From assembly GCA_023014335.1 (NCBI GenBank), contig JAECYW010000014.1, positions 1,426,001 through 1,490,000 of the forward strand: a stretch of DNA of 64,000 nucleotides, given 5' to 3'. Both the position numbers and the translations under genes were made by a program. Shown piece by piece: positions 33,854-44,884 of this stretch (the first letter of the stretch is position 1; each line of letters opens with the position of its first letter). The notes below the pieces were generated by a model. It searched no databases, had not been told where the DNA came from, and worked only from the letters and a program-made list of their open reading frames with translations. The stretch is from Galerina marginata (lineage: Eukaryota; Basidiomycota; Agaricomycetes; Agaricales; Galerinaceae).

Positions 33854-36800
33854 TTAATTAGTAGCATAGTAAAACTTCATGTCCCCGGCATATTCAACGA
33901 CTTCTTTCAGCTCCATGTGTCTATCCAGGCTACCAGGCTTCTCTGCCACCAGCTCTTTTGCATAAAATGCTGAAAACCACGAGTACAGATCAAATCCGCG
34001 TTGAGGCAAGTCTAGGGGTAGGCGCGGAACAAAAAGTGCTGATATCGCACCCATTAAGCAGACAAAAAAGATAATGACTGCAATCTGAACGTTGGCAATC
34101 TTCGTGTTTGTCACAACCTGGTCAGGATACCGTCGTGCTACGCTCAGGCTCGAGCCCACGAAATATGGAAGGAAGTTAGTAGCATCAGCAAGGGCCCGTG
34201 CCTTTGCATAATACACTTCGGAGAGCTCTGTGTATCCGTATGGTCCGTCACCACTGGTAAAAGATATCAACTATATGATAGTAACATTCAGAACAAGTAC
34301 TCAGTCCTGAAAATATAAAAGGTACCGTTGGTGAGGGAACATAGTTTGAATCGCGTCCGTTATCCTTCAGGATCTGATTTACGCTATTTTCGTGGCCAAC
34401 GATGTAGCTAAAAGAATGATAAAACAGTCAATAGCGGGATGGATATGGCCGATAACAAGACTTACACTGGGCTTAAATTCGTCGAAGTCAAGTTGCGTTT
34501 TACCAGCGGATCAGATATCTTGGAGCCTTTCAACTGCTCAGTTGTGAACTGATTGTTCATATCCGTGATCGTTGCTGATTTGTCCACTATGCGCAAGGAA
34601 CTTGGTAGGCTCACGGAGCCGTTGTATACTTCAAGTATCCAAGGCTCATACAGCTCAAGACAGACGGCTGCGTCGTAGCCTATAAAAGTCAAGAACCCGT
34701 CTTGGTCAGGAATAGACAGATTTCCTTTTACGCCGAATTTCCCTTGAGGGGCGAATGAATCATTCAACCTGACAAGGATGTGTTCCAGTGTGATGAAACC
34801 GTCGCCGTTTGCGCCTACACATTGGATGGGCTTGACTTCAGGACACACCGACTGGATAGAAAACCAGGGTCGTACTTACCCAAACTCAAGGGTGTGCTTT
34901 TCATGCTATGCGCGACACCGTTGTCCAAGAACCTTGCTGTGCTACAGTTAACATCGAGTGCAACCATCGGCGCTCAGCAAGGGAGGGAGCTTACCTCCCA
35001 TGGCAATGCTTGAAGTATTTATTCCTGCGGGAAGCGTATCATTCAAATAGAGCATGCTCGAAAAGTTGAATGATTGCTCGTAATCTTGCGGCAGGAGGAG
35101 GTTGAAGTGCTGGAAGAGCGGTCGTAATGTGTCACGAGGTGTGAAAAGATAGGTGAAATTGTGTTCTGAGAGGGGGACGCTGAGAGATAATATCATGAGG
35201 GTAGACCCGTTAGACAGAGGAGGCAAAGCTGACAGATTATTGGGTATGTCTGGTATCTTAACACATTCAATTCTGATCCCCCACCGAGGAAACCTGAAAG
35301 TACCGATAGAATCATTTATTGATGCTCAATTCCATGGACATGATAACAAATTGCTTACCTCAAAACAGCGCCAGGGTCTACGCCAACAGAAGGGTCCTTC
35401 GCAATCAGTTGAGGGTCTATATCGAGTGACGGGGATGTAGTATCGGACTGGAAGGTCCCAAATCCACTGCCTCCAGGTACCAGTTGAGAAAGGCCGACTT
35501 CTGAAAAATACACTGTGTCGTTATCCCATGCGAAAGAGACGGCTGCGGGTAGACTGCCATGTGTTGAAAAGGGGGCTAAGGTCCAGGTGAATGTGAAGTT
35601 CTGAAAAAAAATTAAGAAAATCGAATGTGCTTCTCAATCAAAATCGAACTAACCTCAAAAGCGGATAAAAGCCCTTTCGCTCGGTTGATATCTCGATCAG
35701 AGACATCCGCAACAACTGCCACTTCTTGGTATTCCTGACTTTGGTGCTGAAACATTAATTTCAGAAACACGTACCGCATGTTACCGCCGTAGCCGGAAAT
35801 CAAAAACGCACTATAACATGGACGCTAATATCTACCACCCGTCCCAAGAGGAAAGACAATGCCCCCGAAAGCAAGATGTTCAGCAAAAAGAACAAAATCC
35901 AGAGGCTCCATGGCCGTTTACTGACGAGGAACGGTCATTAATATTGCCAGAATTCTATCATACGATGGGAAATGTACGTACTCGTAAAACTTACGATATT
36001 CTCTATCAGCACCTTGATAAGAGTGGCGGTCCCAAAGCAACCACAGCGCGCCAAGCGAGCCTAGCGGATTATTGGAATGTGTTGCCAGATCCTTCAATCT
36101 GACTCCAGGAACATTTGGTATCCGAGATTGGTGGATTACAGTAGCCCAAGCTGACAGGAAATCAGCCTCAGCCAGATTTGCTAGGAAGTGCGAAAAAGCA
36201 CGCACTAGCAGCTTCCAATATCCCCCTTGCCAAATTCATCAAACTCAAACCCAGCATAAAGCCCAGCAGCCCGCATCCTGCGCCGACTAAGAACCGCGCC
36301 CAGAAAAGGCTCTTACCTGTCGACGCAATAACGAATACCAGAAGGATCGGATACGCTAGTGCACAGAGGCCAATGTGAAGGATGAGCTGCCTCCACTGTG
36401 GCGCCTCGTAGCCATCCGCGAATGGGTGTCGCTTCTTTGGTCTGTAAAAGCGGTGGGTGAGAGGCGGAGTGTCGAGGAACTTGGAGGAGGAAGGCGAAGG
36501 TGTCATCGTGTACGGGGCAACATCGGACAATTGGTAGGGGAGTCGTGACTGTGCTTTCTCTAATGGTATAAGACGCGGAACAGGGTCGATGGTCACTATT
36601 TTTTCTGCGCCTGCGCCAGTTGTCTGTCTAAGAGGCAACCGCAAGGCCACCATCGGGGAGCTTGATAATGCTGGTAAGAGCGGAGCGTTTACTTCTTGAT
36701 CTTCCTCTTCTTCCCGGGTCACAAACGGCGACTTGTAGTCGACCGAAGGAGTCAAACTGTGAGTTCTACTCCTACTGGAAGAGGCGGTCGATACGACTCG

Positions 36801-36950
36801 GGGCCGCGGGTTGACGTTGTGGCGTTCTGCAATACGCGAATTGAGTAGAAGTCCTTGCTGAATATCTACATCTTCGTTGCCCATGTCGAAAATGACTTCC
36901 TGCGAGAGCCTGGACAAGCCAGGGGGCGTGCGCGGCGGTAATTGTGTCAT
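33854..36950 (-). CDS. Multi-pass membrane protein of unknown function, 853 aa
   Basis: Ten exons (36950-36206, 36150-35982, 35920-35812, 35746-35654, 35600-35359, 35293-34995, 34936-34880, 34814-34466, 34407-34326, 34270-33854) splice into an 853-aa frame. Residues 1-190 are cytosol-like, Ser/Pro/Arg-rich. Two membrane spans follow at about 195-245 (LILHIGLCALAYPILLVFVI and FLVGAGCGLLGFMLGL), then the motif TWATVIHQSRIPNVPGVRLKD and a third span (LWILFFLLNILLSGALSFLL). A ~400-residue region has many NxT/NxS sites (NFTFT, NDT, NLS), suggesting a lumenal or extracellular domain. A last span near residue 760 (IAVIIFFVCLMGAISALF) precedes a ~55-residue tail. I recall similar agaric proteins only as uncharacterised. 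No enzymatic motif was seen. Confidence 0.8.
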
Positions 36951-39125
36951 GTCGAAGCCAAAGCAAAGAGCGGGTCAAATTTTGTGAGTATTTCTGGGAG
37001 GCTCTGGTCCAAGGTCGAGCGTATGCAACGAGTGGTTTGCAAAGGAACAGGCAGGAAAAAGAACGTCAACCACGGTATTGGGCCTGGCTATCATTTAAGA
37101 ACACCAAAACGCCTCAAGTCAGATCGATGGATCCAGCCCACCAGATGCCTAGAAGGGTGGGCAACGGACATTTCAGTGGCACTGCTGTCCTAGTACGCAG
37201 GGCATGCCTAACCAGAGGCAATAAGGTAAGTGAGCTGTTTCCCTGTTTCGTAATGTACGATTGTTTCTTGACGTGTGCCAAAAGCTAAGTCGAGTCGAGC
37301 ATACCTCGGGCGTTTCTGGCCGGTTGAGTAAAGCAGGTAAAGTCGCAGATGGCGTCGATAAACTCGCCCATTCACCCAAGTGCCTCAGTACCTATCAAAG
37401 AACAAGGACGCATAAGCGGCGAGGTATTCGGAGATGTGCAGCGGATTGGTTGCAGAATGAACAATTTTGAATGAGCGGAATGAATAGGTGTATCGTCAGC
37501 GGCTTACGCGCTGAGATGTCGTGTTAGAAACATGGCATGACGTGACGAAGCCAAGCACAAGTAATCAGTACCTCAGCTTATATAATTATGCATTGCGTCT
37601 GCTTGGGAAAATCTGATCTATCCCAATGTCCAAAGGTGAGCAAAATTCGCTAACGCTCTCCACTGAAAATAGCTTGCTAACCTGCGAGGTCGGCAGTGAA
37701 TTCAGTGAGAAGGGTGGAAGGACTTCACTGGCACAGGGTCTCCGGATTGTGTTCCGACCTAAGTCCGTCGGCCCGACTTTCAAACACACCTGACTCACCA
37801 AACCGGCGCCTACTTATAAATAGATGCAGGCGCTTGAATAAAGACTCGGATTTGATCGATAAGACTCTCTCAGCTACACTGGGTAGGGTAGACATGACTC
37901 GTGGCCACAACCTGGGTCCGTCGATAGCTTGACACTTCACACCAGTCAACGGTAATGAACCAACCGTGGCACCCATTCTGAGCTTCGGTTCTCTGATTTC
38001 TGTCTGTTCCATTTCGCCGTTGTTTATCAGTGTCCGTCAAGTGGAGAGAGTTTTTGATTGCAAATATCGAAACGCTGCACAAACTGATTGAGCTATGCAA
38101 AGATCACAGTCCTTGATACCGATAGACTGTCTCTGCAAACTGTTATGTAAACCTTTCAAGCCACAATTGCCAGCCAGGCTGACATGAAGAATGGGGTGAT
38201 GAAGCCGATATCGGAGTTCGCCTAGCATAAGAGGGTTCTGTCCAGAGGGTTGTGGTATTCCCAATTGGCCAAACCGTCTCAGAATAGTAAACAATGGTCG
38301 GCTTGTTGCTTTTTCTTTGTGCCTACTTCTGCGGATGGAACCCAGCGAAGCCAGGCTTACATGGACCTGGTGACTTTATCACAGGTGCTTGGGGTTAGAA
38401 AAATATTCATCTCGATACTGGAATTCCGTTAGTTTGTCCCCTCGAAGGCCAAGCGAACCCATACAGTACTTAGTTTACTTCAATGCTTTGCAGACATCCC
38501 TAATCCATTTTTTTTTCGATCGTATTTCTGTCCCTCTCTTATTTGTTCCTTCTTATTTAAAGTTGACTTCAACAAGTCGAACTGTTGACCGTTCTCCTCT
38601 TTGTGTCTGGTCCTAGAATCCAAGCGCTATTTCACGCCTGCAGGCACCGGTCTCCTGTTTAATATCAAACATGGCAGCTGTTCTGTTATGCAGCTGTATC
38701 GGTAGTACTTAAGCATCGTTTTACATTTTACTTGCATTTTACACTCAACACAGATTCCAGGAATTTTATAGATTGAGTGTGCTGTAAATTACAGTTTTCT
38801 ATTTAGAATTTCACCTTTCCTCAACGTTGATTGCATCACAGCATTCATATGACAGTCCACCTTGGGCGTTCAGGCAGTGATGTAACCGATGGGTGTTTCT
38901 TACTCAGTGAAGGCGATCTTTAAGGTTCCAAGCTTTCAATGAGGTTCAAATGGATCATAGGCATAGAAAGGCGCCATATTTTCGAGTCGACAAGTGCCTA
39001 GAGAACAGAACACTCGTACGTATGCATGTATGTATGTCGTGTAAGGAGGACATAAGAAAGGAAAGGCGAGGACCAAGTACCCCGACAAATGAAGAAAGGG
39101 TAGCCAGAAACAACGTGGATTGCGC
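36951..39125. other. Long intergenic region, no gene recognised
   Basis: 2.2 kb between the start of the membrane-protein gene and the stop of uL2. Reading frames on both strands are short and unlike any family I know. It probably contains the membrane-protein promoter and degenerate sequence. No inverted or tandem repeat stands out. Confidence 0.5.
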
Positions 39126-40123
39126 TTAAACCTCCTTGACTTTGACTGTGCCACGTAACAGACCAGTCTAAAAGAACACAGTGAACAAAGGACAAGATAG
39201 TGGGGATGGAGAAAACACATACCCGACGGGCGGCGATGAGACCGACTTTCTGTCCAGGAACAGCCGAGCGAGCAATAGTGGAGGCTTTTCCGATATGTTG
39301 GTGGTTACCACCTCCGTGAGGATGGTCAACAGGGTTCATAGCAACACCACGAGTACGAGGCCAGCTAAGATAAACGAAAACATGAGTGTATAGCATAAAT
39401 GAGCCAACGAGCAACGCACTTGTAACGCTTGGCTTTGTACTTGTGATAAGCCCTTCCAGCCTTCAGCAACGGCTTGTCGATCCTTCCACCACCAGCAACA
39501 ATACCAATTGTAGCCCGCGCATCGCCAGACACCGTCTTCTTCGAGCCACTGGGCAGACGAATGCGTGTCTTGTTGTCGTCGGGTGAGTGTCCAATGACGG
39601 TGGCATAATTTCCACTCGTGCGGGCAAGAGCACCACGGTCGCCAACCTTCTCCTCGACATTGCAAACAATGGTACCTTCAGGACACTGGGCGATGGGAAG
39701 CACGTTACCGACAGCCAAGGTAGCCTTTTTGCCGCAGTAGACGAATGCGCCGGTATGAAGACCTTCCGTGGCAATGAACGTTTCCTTGCGAAGTTTGTAG
39801 CGGTATGGGTCACGGAAGACGACGCGGGCGAGGGGTGCACCACTAGAGTCAGAAGTCAGTCTTTCAGGTTCCGTTTCTGACAAGTTGAAATGGTTTGAAC
39901 GCACCGACCCGCGTCGTGGATGATATCCTTCACGATTCCGCGGATGTAACCATTGCGCTCTGCGAAATCGAGGTTACGCAGACGAGCGGGGGCCTTGTTG
40001 TGGTGGATATGTGCTTTGAACTAGGGCATGAGTAAAGAATCAGGATCTGGACGTTTGGGCAAGGTTGGAAAGTAAACATACGATAGTGTGCGAGCGCCTT
40101 TGTGCGCGGATAACCCGACCCAT
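39126..40123 (-). CDS. RPL2: 60S ribosomal protein uL2 (L2/L8), 254 aa
   Basis: Core large-subunit ribosomal protein near the peptidyl-transferase centre. Five exons (40123-40082, 40020-39905, 39842-39420, 39364-39223, 39167-39126) give exactly 254 aa, the same length as the yeast protein. Landmarks: start [73 protein letters not shown]; the invariant [20 protein letters not shown]; and the end RGTVKVKEV. The naming follows yeast RPL2; vertebrates call it RPL8. It should be strongly and constitutively expressed. The coding exons are separated by introns of about 55-62 nt, and a longer intron appears to lie in the 5' UTR. Confidence 0.97.
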
Positions 40124-40131
40124 TGCGTATT

Positions 40132-40337
40132 CTGAGAAAGACAAGAAAAGTGATCAGCAATGTATCCTTCAGAGTATTCACCAACACCAAATCGAGGGTC
40201 AATTCATCCATCCGACCACATCTCATGCAATCCATCCAAAGTCATCCGTTTTTGCCGCCGTTTTCTCTATTTCCTCAACCAAAACGTCCATATGGTCCTT
40301 TGGGGGGGTATATCTGAGGGTGGGGTAGCGTACTTAC
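40132..40337 (-). promoter_or_regulatory. Probable 5' UTR intron of the uL2 gene
   Basis: On the minus strand GTAAGT (40337) and a pyrimidine-rich TCTTTCTCAG ending at 40132 bracket a 206-nt stretch whose end is only 8 nt before the uL2 ATG. Leader introns are common in fungal ribosomal-protein genes. Both splice signals are strong, but there is no transcript evidence here. Confidence 0.55.
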
Positions 40338-40542
40338 ATCGTTGAGTGCCTTGAGGGGTCGTTTTGGTGTACTTAGGCCTGTAGCCAGGGGAAGTTTTGT
40401 GATGGCCAATCACGGACAAATTGTTACGTAATGTAATTATTTGGTTCTCCGACGGCTTGTCGGCTAAACCACAAAGTATCCTAAGGTTTGCTTTCACACC
40501 TGTCTCTGACGTGCAATACCTACCAATGTAAGTACATTCTCA

Positions 40543-42063
40543 ATGCAATTTTCACGAAGTAAATATTCTCTTAGGGATGGCTTATTGCCTCAAGAAATAA
40601 TCGACGATATTATCGATGAAGTCGCACTTGCAACCCAAGAAACCGATCGGCTGGGGGAATTACCCTCGACCGAGTCCCTCAAAGCCTGTTCTCTTGTTTC
40701 TAAAGCATTTCTTCACCGATCCCGCATGTATTTCCTCTCACATATCCGCCTTGTCGCAGACACTGAACCTGGTGAGAAAACTGCGGGAAGACTTGTCAAA
40801 CTGTTACGACATAAAGCCAATAGTGGCCTATTGGCCCATGACATCCGCTCTCTGACATTCGTCGTAGAAGTTCCCTGTCTCCACTTACCACGTTCACGTT
40901 CAACAATAAGTGCCATTTCACGGCAGAAGGTGTCTAACTTGCTCAAGGCTCTTGACTCGTCTAAAAGCAGTTCGTTTGAAGCCCTCGGTATGTTAACCGA
41001 AGCGCATATACAGGATTTTAGTCTTGGGGCCCAAAACGGCTTTCTCAAGTGGAACACACACCACCAAAACATCCATCCCATTTTCCTCCGATTTTGCTCT
41101 GGTCAGTCTCTCACCTCCTTGTGCCTTTTCAACCTCTCGTATGTCCCCGAAGGAATATTGGTCAACGCATTCTGCGCTCCCAACTTAAAGCATTTGAAAC
41201 TTCACAACATCTCCATCGCGTGCGTTGAGGAAGAGGACTCAGGTCAAGTTCTAACCCGCTCCAGGCCTACCGTTTCAAAATTGGAAATTCTGGAAATTAG
41301 TCGCCTGTCATATACAGCCGTCCTCCAAGCCTTGCGTATCTGCCTCCTTCCTTCGGCATCCCTATCCTCTTATTTCTCCCATTTGCGGGTACTGGTCGTC
41401 TCTATTCCCAGCTCTCTTAGAGAGATGGATGTTCTATGGAAATTTATGCGCCACGTTGCCAATGGTTTGGAATCACTCGATCTGCAATATGATATATGGC
41501 CAGGTAATTTTCTTTGCTGTTTGCTCTTGCAAAATCTGACAAAACCTGTAGGCACAGCCATCACAAGGAATGGGCCAATTCGTCTTAATCAAATGACCGC
41601 TCTGCGACACTTGAAGTTCAGTTCAAATGCTGAGATCACACCTCATGAACTAGAACCAAAGCTAATGTCTCTAACTTGCCTTCTCGCGTCTGCGGACTCA
41701 CCAAGCGGATTGGAATCGATCAAGGCCGACCTTTATATATCATCAAACCTGCATCTCAGGAAGCAGGCTGTGCATATTACTCGGTCACTGGAGATCTTCT
41801 CCAATCCTGGATGGGCAGCAGTTGACGTAGCACTGACTGGAGGCTTTTTCACCAACCTGAAGATTGTCGCTTTTGACGTAAATTTGTTCCAATACGATCC
41901 AAGTATTCAACGGGGCTATGCAATACTAGATGATCGAATTACCATTCCATCACTCTTCAGACTCACCAGGACTCGAGCCCATTTCACACAGGTGCAGATA
42001 AATTTGAACTCGGTATTTAGCCCACATATATCTTTGTCATCTTATTTACACCAGTTTGAATGA
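40543..42063 (+). CDS. F-box-like protein B, 490 aa (506 aa if intron retained)
   Basis: N-terminus MQFSRSKYSLRDGLLPQEIIDDIIDEV followed by KACSLVSKAFLHRSRMYFL, an F-box-like arrangement with a Cys/Ser helix. Leucine-rich stretches follow (SLTSLCLFNLSYVP, APNLKHLKLHNISI, SKLEILEISRLSY). The gene reads as one uninterrupted 506-codon frame. However, 41504-41551 has a GT donor (GTAATT), a CTGAC branch site and a TGTAG acceptor. It is 48 nt, a multiple of three without stops, and lies at the same place and phase (1) as the single intron of the two paralogues. Removal gives 490 aa. The role as an SCF adaptor is inferred from the family only. The start codon is 420 bp from that of the divergent uL2 gene. 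Confidence 0.72.
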   Translation: MQFSRSKYSLRDGLLPQEIIDDIIDEVALATQETDRLGELPSTESLKACSLVSKAFLHRSRMYFLSHIRLVADTEPGEKTAGRLVKLLRHKANSGLLAHDIRSLTFVVEVPCLHLPRSRSTISAISRQKVSNLLKALDSSKSSSFEALGMLTEAHIQDFSLGAQNGFLKWNTHHQNIHPIFLRFCSGQSLTSLCLFNLSYVPEGILVNAFCAPNLKHLKLHNISIACVEEEDSGQVLTRSRPTVSKLEILEISRLSYTAVLQALRICLLPSASLSSYFSHLRVLVVSIPSSLREMDVLWKFMRHVANGLESLDLQYDIWPGNFLCCLLLQNLTKPVGTAITRNGPIRLNQMTALRHLKFSSNAEITPHELEPKLMSLTCLLASADSPSGLESIKADLYISSNLHLRKQAVHITRSLEIFSNPGWAAVDVALTGGFFTNLKIVAFDVNLFQYDPSIQRGYAILDDRITIPSLFRLTRTRAHFTQVQINLNSVFSPHISLSSYLHQFE

Positions 42064-43021
42064 CACAAACTCCTATCAAGGCCAACCTCCTTCTAAATCT
42101 ACGTTCCAATCCACACCTTCAAAATTGGAGCTGGTGAATATATGCAATTTACCGTAGTCTATGAACACGGGTGCTCCTGGACTTGCTGGCCCACTTCAAC
42201 AACTTGTGCTCCACAACAGCCCTGCTGAAATTCACTCGCACGCTACCTTTGACCGGCGCGAAATGGTGGAAACCCCATATACCAGGTCTCTTTTTTTTTT
42301 GATATTCGGCGAAAATTTCATCCAATCAACCCCTCTCCATCTTCCCGCACCAAAGGCCTCATCCTCGGTCTAACCTATGCGTCGGATGATCTTGTCTCAA
42401 TTTGGAACCTTATGACGAAGGGGAGAGAAACCATCCAGTACCTTTAGATAAGAATTTTGTGTAGGAGATTCCCAACGATTGCCTATTTTTTCAGCATGCT
42501 CACTGGATTGAAGTGGCCACATTTCCTTCAAGGCATCAGAAAAATTCAACCTGAGCCGTATGATAGCTATAGAAGACCTCAACTCTAAAGCAGATGCATA
42601 TTCAGTCCAGTATTTCGGCCAAGGTTGTTATTGATAAACAACGTCCTCAAGTCGGCGACTTCGCCTACTACAATCAGGTCGTTTAAACTTAAATTTTCCC
42701 CTTGTTTTACCAACCCAGAGATGCTAACGACCGTAATACTTACTCCGGAAATCAGGCGGCCATGGATAAATCTCGACGAATGTTGAGCAGCTCCAGGTTC
42801 CCAGAAATAATTTGTCAAGGTCGGTCACGCGGAGGTATTGTACGAGTACAGTGGTCAGGCCATGATTTTGGATCCATAAGGTTTCCCGGAGTTTCCCATT
42901 TCCCATTGCAAACCCTACGCTTTTCCTGCAATTTTATCGCGACAGGTTGAGTTTGAAGGTTATCGTTGACAAGAGCAGCATGAGCCTTTCTTGCCCGGAT
43001 GTCAGTGTTGAGGCAAGTCGA
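42064..43021. other. Convergent region, possible relic of an F-box-like gene
   Basis: 958 bp between the stops of F-box-like genes B and C. Short minus-strand frames have LRR-like wording (for example VVGEVADLRTLFINNN, LRVTDLDKLFLG). They could be a decayed paralogue but cannot be joined into a gene. A T-run at about 42290-42300 is the only simple repeat. Confidence 0.35.
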
Positions 43022-44487
43022 TCAGTCTAGGGAGAGCCGAAGCCACGAAGGCGACACACTCGTGAGACCGGATGACTTGATAGTAATAGCAGTCTGGATG
43101 GACAGGCACTTGGAGATGGAAGGAAACAGCTGGGTGATGTTTAGGTTTAGCTTGTCCGATATTACCTGTTGCAGCTGATCTGCAGGAACACCTAAAATAA
43201 AATCGGGCACAAATGTGAGGTGCAGCCGTAGGCAGACGGTCTTCAAAAAGGCGAATCTACCACTGGACAGTGCAGTATCAATACTCAACCACCCGCCGTC
43301 AGGAACAAAAATATTGTCTTCGTCGCCTTTTTGACAGCCGACCCACTCAATATCGAATATGAGAGTATGGATAGAGGCGGATTTGGCCAGATTTGACTTT
43401 GTGCTGAAGGTTGTCCAGTGATGAAAAGTGCGCAGGCCCCGATCCTGAGCTCCGAAGACACCCTGAAGTTCTAGAATCTCAACGTGTCTCAAAATTCCGA
43501 AGTCTACTGCACCAGGGAAATTCACTATTTGAGAAACTATATAAGGATGTTAGCTTCAAAATTCATTGTCAATCACATAAAAAAACTGTACTCACCCTCG
43601 CATCGTATGTCTGAAATCCGCAGATATTGCAAGGACGGTTCGGACACAGTTTTAATCAGTGTCCAATCAGATAATCCATCCAAGCAAAACGAAGAGACAT
43701 CCATTTTCGACACAGAGGCCATGAAAGGCGGCGGACGTAACTTGAATTCAGTGTACTGATGTATTTCTGATAATAGTGTCGCCGTCTCTCCTGAGAATTT
43801 TATTGATAACGTTTCTAAAGAAGGCGTCCACGGTTGTAATCCTGCAGAAGAGGTGGACCATGATGCTGGCAGATCACGACAGGGACTTTCGACGCAATCA
43901 AGGGAGAGAAACTTGAGATTGGGACAGTCGGTGAACAGATTGGGGGGCAATCTTTTTATGTGAGAGATATGCATAGCAATAATGCTGGGTGACTTGCAAA
44001 AGTTCAGTAAGGCAGACTTCTTGAAGTCATTGACAAGATCCCAAGAACATGAGATAAAGCGGTTGTCGAAAGTACACCGCATAGTCTTCAGACTAACTTT
44101 CTCGACGCTTGTGAGTAGAGGAAGAATGTTACAAATAATGGACGTCGCTTCCTGAGCTGGGAGGATTGTATCGGGGACGCGGTCGAGGTAGATGGTCAAA
44201 AACCGGATATGTGTGGTCAATGGAGGAAGGTACGGATACGAACGTGCAGGATCCTGTTGCAAAATTTGCGCAAGATCGCGCAGCTTGGCAGTAGCCTGAT
44301 CTTTGTTTGCTCTTTTTGTATTTTCGAGGAGAGTAACCTCAGAGAAAAGGAGCTTCCTTGAAGGGATGCAGAGTGACCAAGAGGCCTGTGAGCAGGCTTG
44401 AAGCGCCGCTTTGAAAACTTTGGGATCTGTGTCCTTGTCAGCACCAAGGCAATGAATGATGTGGTCTATGAGTTCTTGAGGAAGCAT
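43022..44487 (-). CDS. F-box-like protein C, 468 aa
   Basis: Two exons (44487-43596, 43536-43022; phase 1 intron) encode 468 aa starting MLPQELIDHIIHCLGAD. The ATG at 44487 is the first in frame; the frame runs 60 nt further upstream but begins with TTG there. The F-box-like segment continues with FKAALQACSQASWSLCIPSRKLLFSE. Leucine-rich elements include SVEKVSLKTMRCTF, CPNLKFLSLDCVES and PSLQYLRISDIRCEG, with the intron falling at that last repeat; exon 2 resumes LRHVEILELQGVFG. Intron position and phase equal those of F-box-like genes A and B. The 5' end faces the chromate transporter gene with 397 bp between start codons. Substrate unknown. Confidence 0.75.
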
Positions 44488-44884
44488 TTTTGGCGTAGCT
44501 AAGTAGTAGTCCGAGTCTCGGTTGCTGTTCGACGTTGAAATATTCAACGGACTCAGCCTCTGGGTCGACTCGACAGGACCTCTTTACATAATCTTTCGTA
44601 TGAGCTGGTTCTCGCCCTCTGACGTGAAATCAACCGTGACGACAAACTGGATCAATATCAGTAATAGACATCCTATAACATCTTACAGTGTCTAGCTCTG
44701 TCGAGCGTCGAGTTCTGTCCCTCGAATCAGGATGAAAAAGCATGTCCAATCACGAAATAGCACACATCCACACACGTGTCTCCAGGAATCACCTCATTTG
44801 CTCGACATTTTGGTCGTGCAATGATGCATACAGCCAACTCAAGTTCCAATAACAGGAAGAACCTCCGTCATTGAAAGCGCAAAA
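44488..44884. promoter_or_regulatory. Divergent promoter region, F-box-like C / chromate transporter
   Basis: 397 bp between two head-to-head start codons, presumably containing both promoters. No metal- or sulfate-responsive site could be recognised by eye. Confidence 0.45.

Noticed and set aside
36944..37288. Plus-strand frame divergent from the membrane-protein gene
   Set aside because: It overlaps the coding start of that gene on the opposite strand and has no recognisable domain.
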